64,000 nucleotides of DNA from Tritrichomonas foetus (taxonomy: Eukaryota; Parabasalia; Tritrichomonadida; Tritrichomonadidae), in contig MLAK01000634.1 in the NCBI GenBank assembly GCA_001839685.1, positions 23,683-87,682 on the forward strand. The letters are read 5' to 3'. Shown piece after piece: positions 29,496 through 38,656 of the stretch. Within the stretch, counting starts at the first letter, position 1. Each line of letters begins with the position of its first letter. The notes under the pieces were generated by a model. The model did no database searches. It was not told the DNA's origin and worked only from the letters and a program-made list of their open reading frames with translations. The position numbers and the translations under genes were made by a program.

Positions 29496-31640
29496 TTAAT
29501 TAAATTCCGGTGGCACTAAAAGTGGCTCATCAACTTGATTATCGATTTGTCTCTGTCTCACAAATCGAGCGCATGTTGAATAAATGGTAACAATAAAGAT
29601 TACAATCACAAATCCGAGAGTGAAGGTGAAAAGTGATTTTGCTAACTCAGACCATGAAAAGTTGTTCATTATATTTTCTTCTTTTTCTTCATTTTTGTTA
29701 TTATTTGATTTATCTTCATCATCTTTATCTTTATCATCTTTATCTTCTTTATCTTTATCTTCTTTATCTTTATCTTTATCTTCATCATCTTTATCTTTAT
29801 CATCAACATCGTCATCATTATCTTTGTCATCATCATCATCATCTTTATCTTTATCTTTTTCATCATCTTTATCATTCCCATCTATTTCTTTAGAAATATC
29901 GATTTCTTCATTTTGGGTTGGCCAATTAATTGTTGATGATTCTGCATTACTAGATGATTCTGCATTACTAGATGATTCTGAATTGTTAGATGGTTCTGCA
30001 TTATTAGATGATTCTGAATTATTAGATGATTCTGAATTGTTAGATGGTTCTGCATTATTAGATGATTCTGCATTACTAGATGATTCTGAATTACTAGATG
30101 ATTCTGAATTACTAGATGATTCTGAATTACTAGATGATTCTGAATTACTAGATGATTCTGAATTACTAGATGATTCTGAATTACTAGATGATTCTGAATT
30201 ACTAGATGATTCTGAATTACTAGATGATTCTGAATTACTAGATGATTCTGAATTACTAGATGATTCTGAATTACTAGATGNNNNNNNNNNNNNNNNNNNN
30301 NNNNNNNNNNNNNNNNNNNNNNNNNNNNNNNNNNNNNNNNNNNNNNNNNNNNNNNNNNNNNNNNNNNNNNNNNNNNNNNNNNNNNNNNNNNNNNNNNNNN
30401 NNNNNNNNNNNNNNNNNNNNNNNNNNNNNNNNNNNNNNNNNNNNNNNNNNNNNNNNNNNNNNNNNNNNNNNNNNNNNNNNNNNNNNNNNNNNNNNNNNNN
30501 NNNNNNNNNNNNNNNNNNNNNNNNNNNNNNNNNNNNNNNNNNNNNNNNNNNNNNNNNNNNNNNNNNNNNNNNNNNNNNNNNNNNNNNNNNNNNNNNNNNN
30601 NNNNNNNNNNNNNNNNNNNNNNNNNNNNNNNNNNNNNNNNNNNNNNNNNNNNNNNNNNNNNNNNNNNNNNNNNNNNNNNNNNNNNNNNNNNNNNNNNNNN
30701 NNNNNNNNNNNNNNNNNNNNNNNNNNNNNNNNNNNNNNNNNNNNNNNNNNNNNNNNNNNNNNNNNNNNNNNNNNNNNNNNNNNNNNNNNNNNNNNNNNNN
30801 NNNNNNNNNNNNNNNNNNNNNNNNNNNNNNNNNNNNNNNNNNNNNNNNNNNNNNNNNNNNNNNNNNNNNNNNNNNNNNNNNNNNNNNNNNNNNNNNNNNN
30901 NNNNNNNNNNNNNNNNNNNNNNNNNNNNNNNNNNNNNNNNNNNNNNNNNNNNNNNNNNTAGATGATTCTGAATTGTTAGATGGTTCTGAATTGTTAGATG
31001 ATTCTTCATTACTAGATGATTCTGCATTACGAGATGATTCTTCATTGTGAGATGATTCTGCATCACTAGATGATTCTTCTACTTTGCTCGATTCATCTGT
31101 ATTATTTGATGATTCATTTTTTGTTGTAGATTCTGGATTTGTGGATTTCGAAGCATCCAGTTTTTCTGATGATGATTCTGTTGTTGTCAACTTGCTTTGT
31201 TCATTATTATATATATCACTCATAATAGATGAAGTAAATGGTACTATTGACGATGTGGAAATCGGTTGGTCATTGTTTTCTGCTTCATTGTGTTGTGAGC
31301 TGATTGATGAAGATGAAATTGAATTTGTGCTAATATTAACTTCATTACTTGTAATAGTTTTTGAAGAAATAAGCTGGTCATTTTGTTGATCTGAAAAAGA
31401 ACATGAAAATTTGATATTTTCTTTTTCTTTGGGATTTTCGGTTGGATCATTTTGTCTCTGATCATCATTTTGATCGATTTCATGATTTAAATCTGCTGGC
31501 TCGGCATCGTCAAAAAAATGTAATTTATAACGATTCGAAACTGAAGCAATTTTGTTTGGGAAATTATCATGTCTTCGATTAATATGATTACTGGCACCGA
31601 GAGAATTCGAAAAACATATCAACGAGAGAAGTAAAAACAT
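29496..31640 (-). CDS. Serine-rich repeat type I membrane protein (surface stalk), with sequence gap
   Basis: I take the ATG at 31638-31640 because it begins a clean signal peptide (MFLLLSLICFSNSLG). An Asn/Ser/Thr-rich region comes next, then a long array of the hexapeptide SSNSES (18-bp unit, about 29936-31090) broken by a 678-bp N run. After that comes a Lys/Asp block built of KDKDDE units (about 29700-29880), a single membrane span (LFTFTLGFVIVIFIVTIYST) and a short cytosolic tail ending VPPEFN. The frame is kept across the N run as drawn, but the true repeat number is unknown. The design, a signal peptide, Ser-rich glycosylatable stalk and membrane anchor, suggests a cell-surface mucin- or adhesin-like protein. 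No ligand domain is visible and no family is recognised. Confidence 0.7.
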   Translation of the reverse strand: MFLLLSLICFSNSLGASNHINRRHDNFPNKIASVSNRYKLHFFDDAEPADLNHEIDQNDDQRQNDPTENPKEKENIKFSCSFSDQQNDQLISSKTITSNEVNISTNSISSSSISSQHNEAENNDQPISTSSIVPFTSSIMSDIYNNEQSKLTTTESSSEKLDASKSTNPESTTKNESSNNTDESSKVEESSSDAESSHNEESSRNAESSSNEESSNNSEPSNNSESSXXXXXXXXXXXXXXXXXXXXXXXXXXXXXXXXXXXXXXXXXXXXXXXXXXXXXXXXXXXXXXXXXXXXXXXXXXXXXXXXXXXXXXXXXXXXXXXXXXXXXXXXXXXXXXXXXXXXXXXXXXXXXXXXXXXXXXXXXXXXXXXXXXXXXXXXXXXXXXXXXXXXXXXXXXXXXXXXXXXXXXXXXXXXXXXXXXXXXXXXXXXXXXXXXXXXXXXXXXXXXXXXXXXSSNSESSSNSESSSNSESSSNSESSSNSESSSNSESSSNSESSSNSESSSNSESSSNSESSSNSESSSNAESSNNAEPSNNSESSNNSESSNNAEPSNNSESSSNAESSSNAESSTINWPTQNEEIDISKEIDGNDKDDEKDKDKDDDDDDKDNDDDVDDKDKDDEDKDKDKEDKDKEDKDDKDKDDEDKSNNNKNEEKEENIMNNFSWSELAKSLFTFTLGFVIVIFIVTIYSTCARFVRQRQIDNQVDEPLLVPPEFN
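29936..31090. repeat. 18-bp tandem repeat array (SSNSES codons)
   Basis: On the plus strand the unit reads GATTCTGAATTACTAGAT. About a dozen identical copies lie left of the N run and more diverged copies lie on both outer edges. Identical central and diverged outer units are what unequal crossing-over or replication slippage would leave. The array continues into the unsequenced 30281-30958. Confidence 0.9.
30281..30958. other. Assembly gap (678 Ns) inside a coding tandem repeat
   Basis: Run of N flanked on both sides by the same 18-bp coding repeat. The gap length is an estimate, since it is not a whole number of repeat units. Confidence 0.95.
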
Positions 31641-31808
31641 GTCGTTTGAAAAATTGGAAATGACCAAATTTATATTCAATATTATAATTGGCCAAATATC
31701 ATAACAATTATATGTCTAACCATTTCAAACTTTTAAAACATTGAGAATGTTTCGATAACATGATTTCAAAAATAATGTTTCAATATTATTGAATACTCGA
31801 TATATAGT

Positions 31809-31819
31809 AAACGGTCTCT
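31809..31819 (+). promoter_or_regulatory. AAACGGTCTCT promoter motif between divergent genes
   Basis: The motif lies 156 bp before the UBR ligase ATG (31976) and 168 bp from the opposite-strand ATG of the serine-rich protein (31640). It differs from the TOR-gene motif by one base. Which of the two genes it serves is not clear. Confidence 0.4.
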
Positions 31820-31975
31820 TCTACTCAACTCCCAGCACAATGTAAATTGAATACAAGTCAATGTGTGTTCTCAATGTTTCGAAACCTTTGTTTATGCTTT
31901 TTCAATGTATACTTGGTTTAATCAACAAATTCAATTTCTTTTTGGTCAAACATGATCATTTAGTTGGCAACAAAG

Positions 31976-34900
31976 ATGAATAGTAATCTCTATGCAAAGC
32001 TATTCCAATTATTTTCAAACGACACCAGACAAGGTATTGAAGAAGCCGAGAAAATTCTATACGAGCCCGCTTATCCAGATTTTATGTCATATTTAAAAGC
32101 TTTCTCATTAACTCAAAATAGCTCAATGTGTCCAGCGTCATGGACCGATACAATTTGCGCTAAATGTTTTGACTGTCAGCTTGCGTCAAACGCTTGTGTT
32201 TGCCTTCCATGTTTTATTGCCGGCCATCATGAGGAACACCATTCAATTTTGCAAATATCAAGTGGAACATGTGATTGTGGCAATCCACTTTTTCTTAAAC
32301 CAGAAGGAAATTGTCCACATCACCAAGGATGTGTTGAACACCCAGATACTGAATATCTTAAACAAGAAGAAAGGTCAATTTATTTAACCATTTTTAAAGC
32401 AGCTATGGATGCAAGTTTTAAATCATCAACTATTGATCTCGCACCTATTCTCAAATGGCTAATCAGGTTTATTGAAGTTGGCGATTCTCTTAGAAGACTT
32501 CTTTCTATTGCCTTTTGTGATGTGGACCAAGAATCAATTGTTTTAACAATTAGAAGAGGTAATGAAGAAGAAGCTGAATTATATTCTCAATTGGTAACCC
32601 GATTAATATCTGATACTTACTTTTTGAATCATTACGGTGTCTTTGTTCACAGCCACTTCGCAGAATTTTTCAAGGATTTATGCAAAGCTCCTACTTCAGA
32701 TGATGTAGATATTGATAGTCCACCTTATTATGGTTTAAGACAATTTTTGATTAATTCTTTTCATGTATTTGCAAAGCATCCAGTGGAATATAATATGAAG
32801 AATGGATCATATGATCCAGAAATTACTATCAGTGATTATTTCCAAAATATTCTCAATATTCTTAAAGGTAATTATAATGATGACATTTTCATGAAATTAA
32901 CTCTCATTGAACATAGCTGGATATTTTTAGAAACGGTTGATTTATTATCAAATTCTGGAGACACTGATAGACTTAATGGAATTGTGTTGAAAATGATTCC
33001 AGTTCTTTCTGAATTTGAAAAACTTTTGTTGTATACAATTCCAGCGATTCCTGAAGACGATGATTATCAAAGCTTTCAATTTACCTCGTTTGCATTAATG
33101 TCAAATCTATTTTCTCTTTTTAAAAAAATGGTATCTGTAAAACTTGACATTCACCCTGTCTTTAAAGCTCTTCTTGAATTAAATCTAAATGATCCGGAAT
33201 TAAAAGAAAATCAATCTGTTTTCAAGCCAGGTAAGCCTATTAAAACCTGCATGCCATTGACACTTTTGTTTTGGATGATTCTTGAATCTTATAAAGATGA
33301 AATACCAACAGTTCTTGAAGATCTGTGCAAAGAAAATAATATTTCTTTGGATGACTTTATAATATTGGCTTCTACTTATCCAATTCGCTTATTTGCATTC
33401 TTAAGAAACTTTCATTATTTCGTAAAGTATATGTCTCCTCAGAATTCCAGAGGAATCATGATATTTATGATTTTTCCATTTAAATTTCCAAATCAGATTT
33501 TTCTTGCTGTGCAATATTCATTTGCTTTAATTCATGACACAGAAAGATTTTTAAGATTAGTTGCCTCTTCATTTGGTATTCTTGATTATGAAACAAAAGA
33601 ACAAAATGAGCAACAACAACAACAACAAAATGAAATGCAACCAACTGCTGCATTCCTTCAATTTGTTGGATCTTTGTGGCTTGATAGAATTCTTGCAAGT
33701 AATGATACCCTTGCACTTCAAAGAAATATAATCATTTCTAGTCTTTTAGCCGATAATCGAACTGCTGAAACTTTGGAATCATCTATTCCCGGATTTCTCA
33801 AAGAACCCAAAGTTGCAGATGAGCTTTTGTCAATTGCTGAAAGAATAACAACTTCAAGGGGAAGTATGTTTAAACTTAAAAATGATGAAGGATTTCATTT
33901 CTTTATGCCTTGGATTCGTCCAGACTATCTTTCACAAGCCATATCTAAACATGAAAGAAAAGTTTTTTATTTCCCTTCATCTAATGAATTTTTATATGGC
34001 TTAAAATTCCCAACGTTTTCAAAAATTATAATGTCAGTAATCTTAAGCACACTATCTGATTTCAGAGACACCTCATCAACATGCATTGCTGAAGCTATGC
34101 TGATCTTATTTTGTCAACTAAATAAAAACAATTTGAATAGTGAAAAAATATGTGATATACCATCATTTGATGATGAATTAATACTTATTTCTGCCCTTTC
34201 AGAAGTTGCTAATCATGAAAATTTTATGAACATTAAACTTCATGGTAAAACAATTATTGATCTTGTGTTAAATGATACTAAAAATGGAGAATTGGTTTTG
34301 CAGAAATGCGAAATTGTTCAAAATTCAGTGGGAAAACCAAAATCCAATTCACTGAAAAAGCAAATAGCTTCAGAAACTAAAAAGAAAATAATGGAAGAAT
34401 TCTTAATGAAACAACAAAGTTTTGGAAATCAACTTGGTGATTCCAATAGTGGGCAAATCGAAGAATCCGGTAATTTAGAACAAATATGTCCTGTTTGTGG
34501 TGAGGTCATGAATGATGAAGCACTTTATGGATATCCTGCAATGATTTGCCCTTCATTTGCTTCACAAATTGCACAAACAAAAATTGATGGAAACTCCTGG
34601 GAATTAAAAGATGAAAATAAAATTATTCAGGGCTTAACTATTTGCAATCATCCAATGCATATAAATTGCCGACAAGGAAATGTTTTCGGCTGTCCAATGT
34701 GTAACTTAATTCGAACGATTATTATTCCAGTTATTCCAACAAAATTCAATGAAGAACCAAACAAAGCTGTAAATCAAGCAATTGAACGATTCTTTGATGA
34801 ACAAGTTTTAGTTAAAGAGACTAAAACTGCATCCAATATAATTTCAATGCTTTCATCATATATTCAACTTACAGAAATTCGACTTAGAACAAGACCTGAT

Positions 34901-35680
34901 GTTCTTGATCATATTGCAGTTAAGGTCATTATTCCAAATGTTTTCAAAACTCTTTATTTCTTCTTGAAACAGCACACCAATCTCATTGCTGAAAATATGA
35001 GTGAAGCTGATGAATCATTTATTTTGTTTTTGTATGAATTAATTCAATCAAATGACATTTTGAACGAATCTAAAGAAATTGTTCGAAGATTTGCCGAAAA
35101 AGAAACAGGAACAAGGCACTTCGAATTTTTAAGAAGAGCCGCAATTTTACTTCATTTTGGTCTTGATCAAAGTTTAGTTGACAATAATACAAAATTCATT
35201 GATTGGGATGACATTTTATCTTATAAATCCCTTGGTAATATTTTTGAAATTGAAATATCGGAAAATGACGCGAAAATGGAATTAAAGCCATTCCAAGCTC
35301 CCCCACTTGCTGATAAATTCATTTGTAACTTCCAACCACCTTATGAATACAACATTTTTGATACAAAGAATTCCTATTGGCTCGATATGATGACTGGTAA
35401 TGTTTTCCACGCTGACAACATTTTTTCTTACATTCAGAAATATTATAATATTGCATCATCTATGTTTTTGATTCTTTCTGGACAAGACTGCTCTACTGTT
35501 GTTGTTTTCTGTCCATTTTTGCGTAAACTATTCCGTGTCAAAGGTTTCTATGTTGACCAATTTGGTGACGAAGATCCACAATATGCAAAAGGTGCGGTAA
35601 CTCGTCTCTCTCAAGATCGACTTGAAGATGCAATTGATAATTACATGACTCTCGACTATATCAATATTCCATTTAACTAA
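31976..35680 (+). CDS. UBR-box / RING ubiquitin ligase (N-recognin family)
   Basis: I start at ATG 31976; an upstream in-frame TTG at 31964 is unlikely. The 1,234-residue protein has an N-terminal UBR zinc box (about residues 48-118) rich in paired Cys/His, including CDCGNPLF and NCPHH. The C-terminal RING (about 837-910) has CPVCGEVMN, CNHPMHINC and FGCPMC. Between and after them lie long helical regions and a conserved-looking C-terminal cap (SGQDCSTVVVFCPFLRKLFR). This is the Ubr1/UBR1-3/PRT6 layout, though shorter than the usual 1,700-2,000 residues. These E3s recognise N-degrons and attach ubiquitin in cytosol and nucleus. The usual CDCGD is CDCGN here, so binding to basic N-termini may be changed. 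Target proteins are unknown. Confidence 0.88.
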   Translation: MNSNLYAKLFQLFSNDTRQGIEEAEKILYEPAYPDFMSYLKAFSLTQNSSMCPASWTDTICAKCFDCQLASNACVCLPCFIAGHHEEHHSILQISSGTCDCGNPLFLKPEGNCPHHQGCVEHPDTEYLKQEERSIYLTIFKAAMDASFKSSTIDLAPILKWLIRFIEVGDSLRRLLSIAFCDVDQESIVLTIRRGNEEEAELYSQLVTRLISDTYFLNHYGVFVHSHFAEFFKDLCKAPTSDDVDIDSPPYYGLRQFLINSFHVFAKHPVEYNMKNGSYDPEITISDYFQNILNILKGNYNDDIFMKLTLIEHSWIFLETVDLLSNSGDTDRLNGIVLKMIPVLSEFEKLLLYTIPAIPEDDDYQSFQFTSFALMSNLFSLFKKMVSVKLDIHPVFKALLELNLNDPELKENQSVFKPGKPIKTCMPLTLLFWMILESYKDEIPTVLEDLCKENNISLDDFIILASTYPIRLFAFLRNFHYFVKYMSPQNSRGIMIFMIFPFKFPNQIFLAVQYSFALIHDTERFLRLVASSFGILDYETKEQNEQQQQQQNEMQPTAAFLQFVGSLWLDRILASNDTLALQRNIIISSLLADNRTAETLESSIPGFLKEPKVADELLSIAERITTSRGSMFKLKNDEGFHFFMPWIRPDYLSQAISKHERKVFYFPSSNEFLYGLKFPTFSKIIMSVILSTLSDFRDTSSTCIAEAMLILFCQLNKNNLNSEKICDIPSFDDELILISALSEVANHENFMNIKLHGKTIIDLVLNDTKNGELVLQKCEIVQNSVGKPKSNSLKKQIASETKKKIMEEFLMKQQSFGNQLGDSNSGQIEESGNLEQICPVCGEVMNDEALYGYPAMICPSFASQIAQTKIDGNSWELKDENKIIQGLTICNHPMHINCRQGNVFGCPMCNLIRTIIIPVIPTKFNEEPNKAVNQAIERFFDEQVLVKETKTASNIISMLSSYIQLTEIRLRTRPDVLDHIAVKVIIPNVFKTLYFFLKQHTNLIAENMSEADESFILFLYELIQSNDILNESKEIVRRFAEKETGTRHFEFLRRAAILLHFGLDQSLVDNNTKFIDWDDILSYKSLGNIFEIEISENDAKMELKPFQAPPLADKFICNFQPPYEYNIFDTKNSYWLDMMTGNVFHADNIFSYIQKYYNIASSMFLILSGQDCSTVVVFCPFLRKLFRVKGFYVDQFGDEDPQYAKGAVTRLSQDRLEDAIDNYMTLDYINIPFN

Positions 35681-35842
35681 AAACTCTGTTTTATGCACGA
35701 ACCTATCTTTAATATTTCTCATACAACAGAATTCTATATATTATGATTGTAGAATAATATCTTTCGAAGCGATGATAGCGAATTTCGAGTTCATGTTGTG
35801 TGAGAAAATGCTTAAAAAAATCCCTTTGAAAAGGAAAAGCGC

Positions 35843-35885
35843 GGGACATTAGCTCACCTGGGAGAGCGTACGACTGAAGATAGTC
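35843..35885 (+). pseudogene. tRNA-Phe(GAA) 5' half, truncated
   Basis: The acceptor strand GGGACAT (35843-35849), the U8-A9 pair TA, the D arm GCTC-ACCTGGGA-GAGC (35852-35867), G26 and the anticodon stem TACGA with loop CTGAAGA (35869-35880) match a eukaryotic tRNA-Phe. The 3' anticodon strand should read TCGTA but is TAGTC. No T arm or ATGTCCC acceptor partner follows. It is either a tRNA relic or a gene cut by the assembly join at 35938. Confidence 0.55.
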
Positions 35886-35937
35886 AACTATTTCGTTATT
35901 GTTATTAGTTCATTAGGTGCAATCCAAGATAACACAA

Positions 35938-35938
35938 N
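35938..35938. other. Single-N assembly join
   Basis: The N separates the broken tRNA from a headless coding segment that opens immediately after it. A collapsed gap explains both truncations. Confidence 0.55.
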
Positions 35939-35939
35939 G

Positions 35940-36287
35940 AGAAATATCTACTCGCTTTTAAATAATAACAAAAAACTTGCGAAAAGATGCTTAAGATATC
36001 TTTCTCTTTGTGCTGTCAGAGGATCTGCACTTATATTCTGGAAAATTAGATTTACAGCGAGAAATATTATCGAAACAAATAATAACGATAATTCAAATGA
36101 AGAAAATGAAAACATTTCCGATATATTAGATAATTTAAATGAAGTTGACAATCAGGACCTTTCAATTACTCAAAGTTTGGACACACAGAATGATCTCTCA
36201 ACTGATGAAAATACTAACACGCAGAACATGAATTTTTATTCACACGAATCAGGAAATGATAGTGATAATCCTCAAACTTCTTTGTGA
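35940..36287 (+). CDS. C-terminal fragment of an unknown protein
   Basis: 115 open codons start right after the N and end at TGA 36285-36287. The first part is basic and compact (LAKRCLRYLSLCAVRGSAL, then IFWKIRF); the rest is an acidic Asn/Asp/Glu/Ser-rich tail ending DNPQTSL. Without its N-terminus no family can be named. The composition shift is typical of a structured domain followed by a disordered tail. The start lies in unsequenced DNA. Confidence 0.5.
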   Translation, partial: RNIYSLLNNNKKLAKRCLRYLSLCAVRGSALIFWKIRFTARNIIETNNNDNSNEENENISDILDNLNEVDNQDLSITQSLDTQNDLSTDENTNTQNMNFYSHESGNDSDNPQTSL

Positions 36288-36540
36288 AGTTTGAGTTTAA
36301 TATCACTTCATTTCTGTATTATACCTAACCAAATATGAACCATATCTACTTTAGGATTACCTTCAACCATTGGTTTGGTTGTTGTTTGTTTTATCCTTTT
36401 AGTTGGATATTAACTGGCACCCTTTACTATATTAACTTTACTCTTATTTCACCTTTCGAAGGTGTCATTCGTATAATAAAAATTCAAGCCCGGGATGTCC
36501 CAATTTTTTCTTTATCCAATTCTCAAGGATTAATCCAATT

Positions 36541-38385
36541 ATGATTTTGTTTTTTTTCGCCTTCACACATGAACAACAAACTATTAAACTTCCGCAACGA
36601 TATATTTTAGTTCCAAATGAAAATGATAAAAAAGAAACATTTCATTTTGTCGAACACTGCGATTTTTTTCATCCAGATTTTCGTCGAACGCTTTTCCGGA
36701 GATTCAAAAATCTTGTTAAAACGAGCAACCTCGCTGCAATAAAAAGTATGGCACGATCAAATTTTCCACCCGCCCAACATTTCATGGCCGAATATATTCA
36801 GGTCAACAAAAATTACTCAGAATCATTCAATCTCTTTCAAAAAGCTGCAAATAACGGATATTATGAATCATTTTCATCTTTGGCGTTTTATTTAAGATAT
36901 GGATTTTACAATATTTCAGAAAATCACCTTTTATCGGCGGTTTATACAACAATTGCTGCTGAAAAGAACTCAGTAAGGTCAATGCTGACCTTAGCAAATG
37001 ACTACACCTGTAAATTTATTCGTCCCCAAAGTTATCGTTCAGCTGTTGAGTTGCTCATCAAAATTGATACAGCATTTTGTTTGTGTATTGAACAATCTGA
37101 TTGTGAGCAAGTAACACCCAATCAAATTTCTCGAACGAATCAAATAAATTCACAAACTGATTTTTTTCAGAAAGGCTTTGAAATAATTCGCTATAGAGCT
37201 AATCAAGGTGATAAAGATGCACTTTTTGAACTCGGAAATCTTTATTATTCTTCAAACGAAGTACGAAATTTAACAGAAGCATTAAAAATTTTTAAGCAAC
37301 TTGAAAATATTGACAAAAGAGCGGTTTCTTATCTCGGTCGAATGTACCAGCTTGGTCAAATTCTCGAGAAAAACATTTCACAAGCGAGAAAAATGTATAA
37401 AAATTCCAGTGATGAAGTTACATCAATGGCAGGTCTTGGTTTATTAGCAATGGAAAAAGGAAATGATGAAAAAGCAGAAAAATTATTAAGTCTTGCATCT
37501 CAAATGGGTCATCTTGGAGCAGCTTTTAATTTGGCTTCAATTCATTATACTAAAAATAAAACGCAAGGCATTGAAGAATATTTAAAATTAGCGGATTCAA
37601 ACTTTCTTTTGGCACAATTGAATATTGCTTCAATTTTTATAACTGATGAAGAAAAATCGCTTCGATATTTAAACAAAATCGCGCAAAAAGGAATTTGGAA
37701 TCAACCTTGTTCTTTGGCCGAAGAAGCTTTTAATTCTGGTGATATTGAACAAGCCTTATTTACATGGCTTGAACTTGGTGATATGGGAAATAAAGTTTCT
37801 GCTTTTAATGCAGGTTTTATTTTATTAAAAAATGCAAAAAAAGAAACCTTTTTTGGTTGGTCTGAAAGAAAGCATTTGAAAGTTGCTTTACGAATGTTTA
37901 AAATTAGTAAAAAGAAAATTTGGGAAGCTGAAACTTTAATGAGACTGAATAAATCTAGAAAATGTGTTGAATGCTTAGAGTCTATCACACAATTAAATAA
38001 AAAGAATTCGAACGACAAAAATGATATTCAAAAAAATGATAATTCTAACAATGGAAGGGTTGAAGCGCTTTACATTCAATTAATGCTAAATGATCAAATT
38101 CCTTGCTCTTTTGTTGCATTAAGAAACAATCTTACGAAAATTCAAGATCAAGATAATCAATATCTAACTTCACTATTCCGGATGAATATTTTTATGAAGC
38201 TTGTTGAAAAACTATCCAATTTTTATAAACTTGATAAAAATGATAAAGACGATATAATCATGTTTATAATGGTCTATAAGAACTCCACTTTATTTTTGTT
38301 ACTATTCCTGGTGTTTCTATACTTTATTGATAAAAGAATTGACTATATATTTCTGCATGACGAAGTTCATGATAACTTATCGTGA
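36541..38385 (+). CDS. SEL1L/Hrd3-like ERAD adaptor (Sel1 repeats, membrane-anchored)
   Basis: A 614-residue protein beginning with a short hydrophobic signal sequence (MILFFFAFTHEQ). About ten Sel1-type TPR repeats follow, for example KDALFELGNLYYSSNE (about residues 223-238), AVSYLGRMYQLGQ and GHLGAAFNLASIHY. A C-terminal membrane span (TLFLLLFLVFLYFIDKRID, about 582-600) precedes a short tail. The order signal peptide, lumenal Sel1 repeats and C-terminal anchor is that of Hrd3/SEL1L, which holds misfolded ER proteins for the Hrd1 ubiquitin ligase. Other Sel1-repeat proteins exist, so ERAD function is inferred from architecture. The protein is somewhat shorter than yeast Hrd3. Confidence 0.8.
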   Translation: MILFFFAFTHEQQTIKLPQRYILVPNENDKKETFHFVEHCDFFHPDFRRTLFRRFKNLVKTSNLAAIKSMARSNFPPAQHFMAEYIQVNKNYSESFNLFQKAANNGYYESFSSLAFYLRYGFYNISENHLLSAVYTTIAAEKNSVRSMLTLANDYTCKFIRPQSYRSAVELLIKIDTAFCLCIEQSDCEQVTPNQISRTNQINSQTDFFQKGFEIIRYRANQGDKDALFELGNLYYSSNEVRNLTEALKIFKQLENIDKRAVSYLGRMYQLGQILEKNISQARKMYKNSSDEVTSMAGLGLLAMEKGNDEKAEKLLSLASQMGHLGAAFNLASIHYTKNKTQGIEEYLKLADSNFLLAQLNIASIFITDEEKSLRYLNKIAQKGIWNQPCSLAEEAFNSGDIEQALFTWLELGDMGNKVSAFNAGFILLKNAKKETFFGWSERKHLKVALRMFKISKKKIWEAETLMRLNKSRKCVECLESITQLNKKNSNDKNDIQKNDNSNNGRVEALYIQLMLNDQIPCSFVALRNNLTKIQDQDNQYLTSLFRMNIFMKLVEKLSNFYKLDKNDKDDIIMFIMVYKNSTLFLLLFLVFLYFIDKRIDYIFLHDEVHDNLS

Positions 38386-38656
38386 ATTTACATTCCATAA
38401 TTATGAAAATTATGGATTGAAACGAATTTATGTGTGAAACTTTGGTGATTATTGAAAATATCTGTTTGTATGTTATTTTTAACGATTTTTGTTCTTTACT
38501 AAAGCGTTGATTCACAAATTTTTTTGTGTTTTTTGATTTCGTTGAATCATAAGATACGATAGAAAATTTTACCTGTTTAATTGACCTTTATTTTCACCTG
38601 GGATTTTTCTTTTCTCTGGTAAGTTTCTTTAACTTGAAATAGGCTACTCTTTATCA

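Larger units (their letters stand above)
35681..36540. other. Intergenic region containing a contig join
   Basis: This 0.86-kb stretch holds a partial tRNA-Phe, a single N and the C-terminus of an unknown gene (each listed separately). The arrangement suggests that unrelated sequence ends were joined here. A 69-codon frame at 36335-36544 overlaps the next gene by four bases and is probably chance. Confidence 0.5.

Noticed and set aside
29584..31050. Plus-strand open frame through the repeat region (Asp/Leu-rich)
   Set aside because: It is the antisense of the serine-rich coding repeat; the 18-bp unit leaves several frames open on both strands, and only the minus-strand frame has a signal peptide and membrane anchor.
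31964..31975. Upstream TTG start for the UBR ligase
   Set aside because: The ATG at 31976 is in frame four codons later; trichomonads are not known to start at TTG routinely.
36335..36544. 69-codon frame overlapping the SEL1L-like gene by four bases
   Set aside because: No family resemblance and a hydrophobic composition that AT-rich DNA gives by chance; no supporting motif upstream.
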